The notes beneath the pieces are model-generated. The model made no database searches, was not told the origin of the DNA, and worked only from the letters and a program-made list of their open reading frames with translations. Positions 25,410-33,230 of a DNA stretch of 35,524 bases are shown here, piece after piece. This DNA comes from an uncultured Clostridia bacterium. Lineage in GTDB: Bacteria; Bacillota; Clostridia; TANB77; CAG-508. The position numbers and the translations under genes were made by a program. Location of the stretch: NCBI GenBank assembly GCA_947593355.1, contig CANQDO010000013.1:1-35524 (forward strand), written 5' to 3'. Numbering within the stretch: position 1 is the stretch's first letter; each line of letters opens with the position of its first letter.

Positions 25410-26384
25410 ATGGATTACTTAAGCAATAATAAAATTAGCATGGAAGAGAGCAATATAAATGAAAGTTGTGCAGGTAAACATAGTATTAAACAAAGAGGTA
25501 CAATAGATATTTCTACTATAAAACAATTACAAAATATAAAAAACAAGCCTAAATGTATGTATTATATGGGAAATTTAGAACTTTTAAATAAACCAATAAT
25601 AGCAATTGTAGGTTCTAGAAAATGTAGCAAATATTCACAAAATATGTGCAAAATGTTTGTAAAAGACTTAGTTGAAGAAGGTTTTGTAATAGCCAGTGGA
25701 CTAGCTGTGGGAATTGATGGAGTGGCACATATATCGTGCCTTGAAAATGGAGGAAAAACAATTGCTGTGCTGGCTGGAGGAATAGATGAAATATATCCAG
25801 AAGAACATAAAGAACTTGCAGAAGAAATTATAAAAACGGGAGGGTTATTAATAAGTGAAAAAAACTTTCAAGAAAAAACAAATAATTTAAACTTTCCACA
25901 AAGAAATAGAATAATAAGTGCAATAAGTATGGGGGTTTTAGTAATTGAAGCAAAATATAGAAGCGGAAGTAATATAACTGCAAGGTATGCTATAGAACAA
26001 AATAAAGCTTTGTTTACAATACCTCATAATATTGGAACAAGTGCAATAGGGGGGATGAAGAAACTTTTAAAAATAGGTGCTAAACTTGTATATAGTGCAG
26101 ATGAAATAATTGAAGAATTGAAAAATAAAAATGGTCAAATAAAAGATAAAGTTCAAGTAGATAGAAACCAAATACAAAAGTATAAAACAAAAAAGAAAGT
26201 CAAGTTAGAAGAAAATTTACTAGAAGTATATAATGCTATAGGAAATAGACCAATAGATATTAATTACATAGCAAGAATGACTAAAAAGCAAATTCAAACT
26301 ATTAATTATAGTTTGGTAGATTTAGAAATAAGAGGCTATGTAAAAAAATTACCAGGGAATAAGTATGTGATAAATGATGAATAA
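25410..26384 (+). CDS. dprA: DprA/Smf, DNA processing protein
   Basis: 324 aa. Loads RecA on incoming single-stranded DNA. The extended Rossmann fold has IVGSRKCSKYS, the core SGLAVGIDGVAH, AGGIDEIYPEEHKEL and NFPQRNRIISAISMGVLVIEA. A C-terminal winged-helix-like domain (about 265-324) ends the protein. The usual N-terminal SAM-like domain is reduced to a short unmatched segment of about 45 residues. Start ATG 25410 follows GGAGGG by 4 nt; ATG 25377 has no SD. It follows comM after 39 nt and its end overlaps yraN, so the three form a competence/recombination operon. Confidence 0.95.
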   Translation: MDYLSNNKISMEESNINESCAGKHSIKQRGTIDISTIKQLQNIKNKPKCMYYMGNLELLNKPIIAIVGSRKCSKYSQNMCKMFVKDLVEEGFVIASGLAVGIDGVAHISCLENGGKTIAVLAGGIDEIYPEEHKELAEEIIKTGGLLISEKNFQEKTNNLNFPQRNRIISAISMGVLVIEAKYRSGSNITARYAIEQNKALFTIPHNIGTSAIGGMKKLLKIGAKLVYSADEIIEELKNKNGQIKDKVQVDRNQIQKYKTKKKVKLEENLLEVYNAIGNRPIDINYIARMTKKQIQTINYSLVDLEIRGYVKKLPGNKYVINDE

Positions 26385-26724
26385 AAAACAAATTGGAAAT
26401 TTTGGAGAGAATATGGCATGTAATTATTTGCAAAAAAACAATTATAAAATATTAGAAAGAAATTTTAATTGTAATCAAGGAGAAATAGATATAATTGCCA
26501 AGGACAATAAAACAAAAGAAATAGTGTTTTTGGAAGTAAAAACAAGAAGCGGAAAAAAGTATGGAAGAGGTTTAGAAGCAATAAATGCATATAAGTTAAA
26601 ACATATTAGAAATAGTGCAAAATATTATTTATATATTAATAAAATTACTTTGAATATCAGGTTTGATGCAATAGAAATAGACTTAAAACTAAAAAGGTTA
26701 AATCATGTAAAACAGATAATTTGA
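26374..26724 (+). CDS. yraN: YraN family endonuclease-like protein (UPF0102)
   Basis: 116 aa with a restriction-endonuclease-like fold: GNFGENMACNYLQ, the metal-binding GEIDIIAKD, then FLEVKTRSG. The role is undefined, but it commonly sits by dprA and rnhB. The start (26374 or ATG 26377) overlaps the end of dprA, indicating translational coupling. Confidence 0.93.
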   Translation: MMNKKQIGNFGENMACNYLQKNNYKILERNFNCNQGEIDIIAKDNKTKEIVFLEVKTRSGKKYGRGLEAINAYKLKHIRNSAKYYLYINKITLNIRFDAIEIDLKLKRLNHVKQII

Positions 26725-26749
26725 CACTAATAAAAAAAATATATATAAT
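26721..26749 (+). promoter_or_regulatory. rsmA promoter
   Basis: TTGACA (26721-26726), 17-nt spacer, TATAAT (26744-26749). It begins in the last codon of yraN. Confidence 0.75.
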
Positions 26750-26849
26750 GAAAGGCATAAATGCAGAGGTTATAGGTAAGCCATAAAACATAAAAGCAAT
26801 AATTAGGTAGGTTATAAAACCTAAATATAAAAATAAGGAATGAATAATA

Positions 26850-27701
26850 TTGGAAAACGCATATAAAGAAACTAAATTTTTAATGGATAAATACCATATA
26901 TCAGCTAATAAAAACTTAGGTCAAAATTTTTTAATAGATGATGATGTAGTAAATAAAATAGTAGAAACTGCAAATATTTCTAAGGAAGATTTAATAATAG
27001 AAATAGGTCCAGGTTTAGGAACTTTAACAAGTAGAATGTTAGAAAAAGCAGGAAAAGTAATAGCAATAGAGTTAGATAAAAAAATGGTAGCAATATTGCA
27101 AGATAGGTTTGCTTTATATAAAAACTTTGAACTTATAAACGAAGACGTGTTAAAAGTAGACTTAAAAAATTTAATTCAAAAAAATAAAAAGAATACTAAA
27201 ATAGTTGCAAATTTACCATATTATATTACAACGCCAATTATAATGAAACTAATAGAAGATAAATTAAACATAGAAAGCATAACTGTTATGGTTCAAAAAG
27301 AAGTAGCACAAAGGCTAACAGCAGAGCCGGGTACCAATTTAAGTGGAGCCATTACATATACAGTCAACTATTATTGTATTCCAGAAGAAATTATGGTAGT
27401 TCCAAATAGTAGCTTTATACCAGCTCCTGAAGTAGAATCTGAAGTTATAAAATTATTAATTAGAAAAGAGCCACCAGTAAAAGTAGAAAATTTAGAAAAT
27501 TTCTTTAAATTAATAAAAGTTTCATTTATGCAAAGAAGAAAAACATTAATAAATGGCGTAACTAATAGCAATTTTATGGAAAAAGAACTTTTTAAACAAA
27601 TACTAACAAAACTAGAAATAAACGAAAAAATAAGAGGGGAAGATTTGAGCTTAGAAGATTTTGCTAAAATTTCAAATGAATGTATAAAAATAAGTAAATA
27701 A
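26850..27701 (+). CDS. rsmA: RsmA/KsgA, 16S rRNA dimethyladenosine transferase
   Basis: 283-aa SAM-dependent enzyme that dimethylates A1518/A1519 in helix 45 during 30S maturation; its loss gives kasugamycin resistance. Motif X NLGQNFLIDDDV, motif I EIGPGLGTLT and the catalytic motif IV NLPYYITTPI are clear, with the C-terminal helical domain following. TTG 26850 is used, 9 nt after AAGGAA; ATG 26883 has no such SD. Confidence 0.96.
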   Translation: MENAYKETKFLMDKYHISANKNLGQNFLIDDDVVNKIVETANISKEDLIIEIGPGLGTLTSRMLEKAGKVIAIELDKKMVAILQDRFALYKNFELINEDVLKVDLKNLIQKNKKNTKIVANLPYYITTPIIMKLIEDKLNIESITVMVQKEVAQRLTAEPGTNLSGAITYTVNYYCIPEEIMVVPNSSFIPAPEVESEVIKLLIRKEPPVKVENLENFFKLIKVSFMQRRKTLINGVTNSNFMEKELFKQILTKLEINEKIRGEDLSLEDFAKISNECIKISK

Positions 27702-27734
27702 TATAAAAAAGTTATAATGAATATATAAAAACAG

Positions 27735-27764
27735 TTGAAAATTAAAAATGTAATATGGTATAAT
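27735..27764 (+). promoter_or_regulatory. Promoter of the sortase at 27818
   Basis: TTGAAA (27735-27740), 18-nt spacer, TATAAT (27759-27764). Confidence 0.6.
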
Positions 27765-27817
27765 ATATTGTGTAAATTAAGAAAACATTTCATATTAAGG
27801 AAGGAATAAAAAATAAT

Positions 27818-28609
27818 ATGAATCAAATTCTAGTAACGCAAAAATTATATGTAACACCACAATTACGCAGAAAGAAAAAACTGTATAGAATAGAGTTTTT
27901 TATCTCTGTGTTTTTAGTATGCCTATTGTTTTCTTATTATGTATATGCTGAATATGATAGAACAGCTGGAGTGGAAATAGGGGATGAGATACTACAAAGT
28001 TTTAAAGCTCAAGAAACAGTGGCAGATGTTACAGAAGAAATAGATACATCAGTAGGAGGTATAGCAGAAGAAGTAGATACAACAGTAAGAAATGTAGCAG
28101 ATGATGTTATAATTGTTGCTATGGAGGCGGAAGAAGCAGAGCCAATAGAAATAGAACAGCAGCCTGTACAAGAGGAACCATTAGTAACATATACATATAC
28201 AGCTAATAATGGAGTTACATATACAGCTGAGGCAGTGCTAAACATTCCAAGGTTAGGAATAAAGCATGTAGTGCTATCAGATACATCACCAGAATTATTA
28301 AAAATATCTTTAAATAAATATTGGGGACCAAAGCCAAATGATATTGGAAATTATTGCATAGTAGGTCACAACTATAAAAGTGGAAGAATGTTTGGAAATT
28401 TAAATCAAATACAAATGAATGATATAGTAGAACTAACGGATGGAAATAATAATACAGTTAAGTATTTTGTTACTGATAGATATGTTGTAGAGCCAACAGA
28501 TGTTAGATGCACAAGTCAACTTACAAATGGAACGAGAGAATTAACATTAATTACATGTACAAATTATGGGCAACAAAGGTTAATAGTTAAAGCAAAAGAA
28601 TTAAAATAA
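27818..28609 (+). CDS. Sortase (class D-like), with long acidic linker
   Basis: 263 aa. A basic N-terminus precedes one transmembrane segment (about 27-44). An unusual 75-residue acidic linker rich in Glu/Val with EEIDTS/EEVDTT repeats (66-120) separates it from the catalytic domain (from about 139). Active-site residues: His184 in IVGHNYKSG, Cys247 in TLITC, Arg254. It resembles the sortase at 409 in the TLITC motif, but the two differ strongly in the linker. No sortase substrate is adjacent; the closest is the TPKTG protein at 34077. AAGGAAGGAA precedes the start; a terminator follows, so it is monocistronic. Confidence 0.87.
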   Translation: MNQILVTQKLYVTPQLRRKKKLYRIEFFISVFLVCLLFSYYVYAEYDRTAGVEIGDEILQSFKAQETVADVTEEIDTSVGGIAEEVDTTVRNVADDVIIVAMEAEEAEPIEIEQQPVQEEPLVTYTYTANNGVTYTAEAVLNIPRLGIKHVVLSDTSPELLKISLNKYWGPKPNDIGNYCIVGHNYKSGRMFGNLNQIQMNDIVELTDGNNNTVKYFVTDRYVVEPTDVRCTSQLTNGTRELTLITCTNYGQQRLIVKAKELK

Positions 28610-28620
28610 AATATATATTA

Positions 28621-28646
28621 AAGCTTACTAATTATTAGTAGGCTTT
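28621..28646 (+). terminator. Terminator after sortase
   Basis: AAGCTTACTAAT pairs with ATTAGTAGGCTT (one G-U), then TTTTA, 12 nt after the sortase stop. Confidence 0.8.
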
Positions 28647-28695
28647 TTATTTTGCAATTTTTTATTTAAAAAATTAAAAAAATTGTGAAAAGTAC

Positions 28696-28724
28696 TTGCT
28701 TTTTATAAAGACTTGTAATAAAAT
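28696..28724 (+). promoter_or_regulatory. mra/dcw promoter
   Basis: TTGCTT (28696-28701), 17-nt spacer, TAAAAT (28719-28724), just upstream of the MraZ boxes. Confidence 0.6.
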
Positions 28725-28730
28725 TTAGTA

Positions 28731-28760
28731 AAAGTGGAGCAAAGTGGAACGAAGTGGAAC
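28731..28760 (+). promoter_or_regulatory. Three MraZ boxes
   Basis: Three contiguous 10-nt direct repeats: AAAGTGGAGC, AAAGTGGAAC, GAAGTGGAAC. Exact 10-nt phasing and the GTGG core match the known MraZ operator pattern (short G-rich repeats with one helical turn period upstream of mraZ). They fall at or just after the expected transcription start, which fits autorepression. Confidence 0.8.
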
Positions 28761-28783
28761 AAAATGTCCAGGAGGTGAGTGAA

Positions 28784-29215
28784 GTGTTAATCGGTGAATA
28801 TGAACATTCTCTAGATGCAAAAGGCAGATTAATAATGCCAGCAAAATTAAGAGAAGATATGGGAGAAAAGTTCATAGTTACAAAAGGCTTAGATGGCTGT
28901 TTATTTGGTTTTTCACAAAATGAATGGGCTAATTTTGAAGAAAAATTAAAAACACTTCCACTTACAAACAAAAATGCGAGAGACTTTGTGAGATTTTTCC
29001 TTTCAGGCGCTATTGAATGTGAAATAGATAAACAAGGAAGATTTTTAATAGCTAGTAACTTAAGAGAATATGCAAATATGGAAAAGGATGTAGTAATAAT
29101 TGGTGTAGGCACTAGACTAGAAATATGGAACAAAGACAAATGGAAAAAATACAATAGCGACGAAAATATATCAGCAGATGAAATTGCTGAAAATATGACA
29201 ATGCTTGGTATATAA
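28784..29215 (+). CDS. mraZ: MraZ, transcriptional regulator of the division cluster
   Basis: 143 aa with two AbrB-like DNA-binding halves: [21 protein letters not shown] (near 4-24) and, in the second half, [20 protein letters not shown]. Each carries the DxxGR signature. Start GTG 28784 fits both the family N-terminus and an 8-nt spacing from AGGAGG (28770-28775). It opens the mraZ-rsmH-ftsL-pbp cluster and probably binds the repeats just upstream. Confidence 0.96.
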   Translation: MLIGEYEHSLDAKGRLIMPAKLREDMGEKFIVTKGLDGCLFGFSQNEWANFEEKLKTLPLTNKNARDFVRFFLSGAIECEIDKQGRFLIASNLREYANMEKDVVIIGVGTRLEIWNKDKWKKYNSDENISADEIAENMTMLGI

Positions 29216-29653
29216 CTTGCAAAAGTTTATATAAAATGCAAAAGATAAAAAATGAATTTACAAAAGATAAAATTTTTAAAATACAAAGGAACTAAAGGTA
29301 AACAAAAGATAAAAATTTTAAAGTACAAAAGAAAAACATTAAAACTAAAGAAAAGTATAAAGATACTAAAGAAAAAATTAAACTAAAGAAAAATTAAGAC
29401 ACGAAGGAAGAACAGAAATTAACTAAAGAAAAAAAATTAAACAAAAACATTATAAAGCCAAAGATTTTTAGAAAATAGCAAATAGGAGAAACCAAAGATA
29501 GGTTTTAACCAAAAAATCAAAAGATAAATATTTAATTTAATCTAAAGAAAAAGCCGTAAAAAACAAAAGAATTAAAAGGTATATATAACAGTTGGTATTT
29601 TTAAATGCCAACTGCTATACTATTAAAAAATCAGTGAATTAGGAGTTATATAA
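29216..29653 (+). other. Purine-rich gene-free stretch in the mra cluster
   Basis: 438 nt, strongly A-rich on this strand, inside an operon where genes normally abut. It holds an imperfect 30-nt direct repeat starting ACAAAAGATAAA at 29260 and 29302, many copies of ACTAAAGAAAA, and near the end a 12-bp hairpin (29589-29600 with 29603-29614). The longest ORF is a 44-codon Lys-rich frame (29252-29386) with no SD. I see no RNA family or promoter of good quality. Confidence 0.6.
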
Positions 29654-30583
29654 TTGGAATTTTCACATAAACCAGTTTTACTAAATGAATGTATAGAGGG
29701 TTTAAAAATAAAGCCAGATGGAATATATGTAGATGGAACTTTAGGTGGTGCAGGTCATAGTATAGAAATACTAAAAAGACTATCTAAAAAAGGAATGTTA
29801 ATAGGCATAGATAGAGATGAAGATGCCTTAAAAGCTGCAAAACAGAAATTAAGTGCATATGAAAATGTAACATACATTCATGGAAATCATGATAATATAA
29901 AAGAGATATTAGAAAAATTAGGAATAGAAAAAGTAGATGGTATTCTTTTAGATTTAGGAGTATCTTCATATCAACTAGATGAAGAAAAAAGAGGATTTAG
30001 TTATATGTCAGATGCTATATTAGATATGAGGATGGATCAAAATCAAAAACTTACAGCACAAGATGTAGTAAATACGTATAGTGTGCAAGAGCTTGAAAGA
30101 ATATTATGGACATATGGAGAAGAAAAATTTGCAAAGCAAATTGCAAATAATATAGATAAACAAAGAAAAATAAAAAAAATAAAAACAACAAGTGAGTTAG
30201 TAGAAATAATAAAAAAATCAATACCTTTATCAAAGCAGAACAATGGGCATCCTGCAAAAAGGACATTTCAAGCTATAAGAATAGAGGTAAACAATGAAAT
30301 AGAACCATTATTTAAAACAATAAAACAATCAATAGAAGTTTTAAAGCCAGGTGGAAGGTTATGTGTTATAACATTCCATTCATTGGAAGATAGAAGTGTA
30401 AAAAAAGCATTTACTGAAGAAGAAGGAATTTGTACATGCCCAAAAGATTTACCATACTGTGTATGCGGATGCAAATCAGAAGGTAAAATAATAAATAAAA
30501 AACCAATAGAAGCAACAAAAGAAGAACAAAATGAAAATTCTAGATCAAAAAGTGCAAAATTAAGAATTTTTGAAAAAAATTAA
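29654..30583 (+). CDS. rsmH: RsmH, 16S rRNA m4C1402 methyltransferase
   Basis: 309-aa SAM methyltransferase (formerly MraW). Visible motifs: [13 protein letters not shown] at the N-terminus, SAM-binding [29 protein letters not shown], and the C-terminal [12 protein letters not shown]. Starts at TTG 29654 after TTAGGAG. Normal length. Confidence 0.96.
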   Translation: MEFSHKPVLLNECIEGLKIKPDGIYVDGTLGGAGHSIEILKRLSKKGMLIGIDRDEDALKAAKQKLSAYENVTYIHGNHDNIKEILEKLGIEKVDGILLDLGVSSYQLDEEKRGFSYMSDAILDMRMDQNQKLTAQDVVNTYSVQELERILWTYGEEKFAKQIANNIDKQRKIKKIKTTSELVEIIKKSIPLSKQNNGHPAKRTFQAIRIEVNNEIEPLFKTIKQSIEVLKPGGRLCVITFHSLEDRSVKKAFTEEEGICTCPKDLPYCVCGCKSEGKIINKKPIEATKEEQNENSRSKSAKLRIFEKN

Positions 30584-30647
30584 ATGAAATGCAACAAGTA
30601 TAAAACAAATGAAAATATAAGAAACAAAAGGAAAAGAGGTGAGTAAT

Positions 30648-31175
30648 ATGGCGTATCAGAGATATATGGGTTACCAATATGAAACAAGCCCAAGAAAAAT
30701 ACAACCAGAATATGAACCAATAAAAGAACCAATTAGAAAAAAGAAATCAACTTATACAGAGAAAGAACCAAAAACATCAGAAGCAAACAAAACAAAAACT
30801 AATTTAAAAGCAAAGTTGAAAATAAGAGTAGTATTATATATTGCTATTGGTTTTGTTATATTATTTTCTATAAGCTATAGAAACTCACTTATAACAGAAA
30901 GTTTTAATAAAAAGGAAGAACTAAAAGCAAATTTAGCAGCTTTAGAAAAGGAAAATGAGCAATTAAGAGTAAATATAGAAAATAGTTTAAATTTGAACAA
31001 TATAGAACAATCTGCAAAAACAATGTTAGGAATGCAAAAATTAGATAATTCTCAAAAGAAATATGTTGTACTACCTAAAGAAGATTACATGGAATCAGCA
31101 ACAGAAGAAGTAGTAATTGAAGAAGACTTAAGCTGGTGGGATCAAATAGTTAAATTTTTAACAGAAGCAAAATAA
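30648..31175 (+). CDS. ftsL: FtsL-like division protein
   Basis: 175 aa. A basic cytoplasmic N-terminus (1 to about 65), one transmembrane segment (about 66-85), then a short coiled coil (about 92-120, KKEELKANLAALEKENEQLR) and an acidic tail. Sequence is not conserved in FtsL, but topology and position between rsmH and a class B PBP identify it. FtsL recruits and activates the septal synthase with DivIC/FtsB. Start ATG 30648 has AGAGGTGA upstream; GTG 30639 overlaps the SD. Confidence 0.82.
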   Translation: MAYQRYMGYQYETSPRKIQPEYEPIKEPIRKKKSTYTEKEPKTSEANKTKTNLKAKLKIRVVLYIAIGFVILFSISYRNSLITESFNKKEELKANLAALEKENEQLRVNIENSLNLNNIEQSAKTMLGMQKLDNSQKKYVVLPKEDYMESATEEVVIEEDLSWWDQIVKFLTEAK

Positions 31176-31210
31176 AAACTTTGAACAAAGTATAAGTTCA
31201 GAGTTTTTTA
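31175..31210 (+). terminator. Internal terminator between ftsL and the PBP
   Basis: AAAACTTTGAAC (31175-31186) pairs with GTTCAGAGTTTT (31196-31207), one G-U pair, followed by TT. It lies directly at the ftsL stop and would reduce transcription into the PBP gene. Confidence 0.65.
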
Positions 31211-31235
31211 TTATTGTTACAAAGTTATAAAATAA

Positions 31236-31266
31236 AACCTTTCTAATATAAATTATTAGAGAGGTT
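31236..31266 (+). other. Second stem-loop before the PBP gene
   Basis: AACCTTTCTAATA (31236-31248) pairs with TATTAGAGAGGTT (31254-31266), one G-U pair. Followed by AATTTATTT, so a weak terminator or an mRNA structure 39 nt before the ATG. Confidence 0.5.
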
Positions 31267-31305
31267 AATTTATTTGGTTTAAAAAGCGAAAGGATGAAAT
31301 GTAAA

Positions 31306-33203
31306 ATGAAAGATAGGAAAAATACAGAAAAACAAAAACTAAAGAGAAAAATGGAAAAAAGAATAAATAAACAAGATAATAATAAAGAATATAGAAAGTT
31401 TAAAAATAAGAAGCCATTGAACTTTAAAAAATTAAGCAAAAAGCAAATAAAAAAAGTTGAGCCAGTTGGAAGTATAGCAAGAAAAAAGAGAATGAGAATA
31501 GAGCTTGTTATAGCAATGATGATACTATGTGCATTAACTTTAAGAGTATTTTATATACAAATTTTTCAAGGAGAAGAGTTGCAAGCAAGAGCATATGTGC
31601 AACAAACTTTAGATAGGAGTATAAACCCTAGAAGGGGTACTATTTATGATGCTACAGGAAAAACAGTACTTGCAGTAAGTTCAACGGTTGAAACAGTTAC
31701 AGTAAACCCTGTAAATATTAGCAAAAATAATAAGGAAAAGGTTGCTAAAAGTTTAGCAGACATATTTGAATTAGATTACGAAACAATTTTAAAAAAGGTA
31801 AGTAAAAATAGTTCAATAGAAACAATAGTAAAAAAAGTTGAGAAAGAAAAAACAGATGAGTTAAGAGTTTGGATGAGAGAAAATAATATAACTCAGGGCA
31901 TTAATATAGATGAAGATACCAAAAGATATTATCCACTAAATAATATGGCTTCACAAATTATAGGATTTTGTGGAAGTGATAATCAAGGCTTAGATGGAAT
32001 AGAAGCAATTTATGATGAACAGCTAAAAGGCGAGAAAGGTAAGATAATAAAGCTAACTGATGCAAGGGGAGGAGATATTAAAGATGAATCTGAAAGCTAT
32101 GTAGATGCAATAGATGGAGATGATTTAATTCTTACAGTAGATAGCACTATTCAAGGTATTGCGGAAAAATATTTGAAAGAGGCATGTATAGATAATGATT
32201 GTACAGATGGCGGAAATATAATAGTAATGAATCCTAAAAATGGTGATATTTTGGCATTAGCAGGTTACCCAAATTATAACTTAAATGAGCCATACACACC
32301 AAATACAGAAGAATTAAAAAGTATATGGGATTCTTTACCTCAAGAAGAAAAAAGCAAAAATTTGCAAGCAATGTGGAGAAATAAAGCTGTTTCTGATACG
32401 TATGAGCCGGGTTCTACATTTAAGTTAGTAACGGCCTCTACAGCACTAGAAGAAGGACTTACAACGCCAGATAAAGAAGGAGAATTTTGTTGTACTGGTT
32501 CAATTGAAATAGCAGGGGTAAGAATGAAATGTTGGAGATATTATAGGCCACATGGAAGTGAAAGTTTAAGGCAAGCATTAATGAATTCGTGTAACCCAGT
32601 TTTTATAGGTTTAGGGCAAAAAATAGGAGTTCATAAATATTATGAATATTTAAATAAATATGGATTCTTAAGCAGAACAGGAATAGATTTACCAGGAGAG
32701 GCAGGAAGTATTTTCTTAAAAGAAGAAAAGGTAGGGCCAGTAGAACTTCGGAACAATTGCATTTGGCCAAAGATTTGAAGTTACACCAATACAAATGGCT
32801 ACAATGCTATCTACAATTGCAAATGGAGGAACATATATAAAACCAAGAGTGGTAAAACAAATAGTAAATAGTCAAACTAAAGAAGTAACTGATATAGAAG
32901 TTGTAAAAAAGGATAGGGTAATATCTGAACAAACTGCAAAAAATATGCTAAGTATGATGGAAACAGTTGTAGCAGAAGGAACACGGAAAAAATGCAAAGG
33001 TAGATGGGTATAGAATTGGAGGAAAAACAGGAACTTCTGAAGATGGTGTAAATACTGGAAAATATGTAACTTCATTTATTGGAGTAGCGCCAATTTCTGA
33101 CCCGGAAGTTGTAGTACTAATTACATTATATAACCCAACAGGAGAGGGGGGACACCAAGGAGGTACATGGCATATTTTTACAACACAAAATTACACTATA
33201 TAA
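31306..33203 (+). CDS. Class B PBP (SpoVD/FtsI type), two +1 shifts, shortened C-terminus
   Basis: Septal or spore-cortex peptidoglycan transpeptidase. A basic 60-residue N-terminus and one membrane anchor (about 66-84) precede the dimerisation domain with NPRRGTIYDATG. The transpeptidase has STFK (Ser370 nucleophile), SCN (428-430) and KTG (573-575). Two frame breaks need +1 shifts at C32749 (gives VEL-Gly-TIAFGQ) and C32984 (gives AEGT-Gly-KNAKVDG). With both, the protein is 631 aa. After GEGGHQGG it ends in an unrelated 12-residue tail, where the family normally continues with an APV-containing helix and often PASTA repeats. ATG 31306 is preferred to 31294 since the AAAGGATG SD overlaps the latter. 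Confidence 0.85.
32749..32752 (+). promoter_or_regulatory. Candidate +1 frameshift site CGGA (PBP, first)
   Basis: Zero frame: GAA CTT CGG AAC AAT, then a stop 7 codons later. +1 frame: CTT (C) GGA ACA ATT GCA, restoring the conserved Gly-Thr-Ile-Ala-Phe-Gly. In the zero frame the codon at the break is CGG. Confidence 0.5.
32984..32987 (+). promoter_or_regulatory. Candidate +1 frameshift site CGGA (PBP, second)
   Basis: Incoming frame: GGA ACA CGG AAA AAA, then TAG 9 codons on. +1 frame: ACA (C) GGA AAA AAT GCA, restoring the Gly before KNAKVDGYRIGGKTG. AAGGA lies 3 nt upstream of CGG, the same spacing as the SD-like stimulator of bacterial prfB frameshifting. Confidence 0.5.
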
Positions 33204-33230
33204 AAAGGTGCTTAATCAAGCACCTTTTTT
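33202..33230. terminator. Bidirectional terminator, PBP and sortase B
   Basis: Perfect 12-bp stem, 33202-33213 with 33218-33229, A-run before and T-run after. The stop codons of both convergent genes lie inside it. Confidence 0.85.

Noticed and set aside
29252..29386. 44-codon Lys-rich ORF in the mraZ-rsmH gap
   Set aside because: No ribosome binding site; composition simply reflects A-rich repeats.
32764..32778. Stop codon read as UGA recoding or selenocysteine in the PBP
   Set aside because: The TGA falls after the C insertion in the wrong frame; the +1 frame restores the family sequence.
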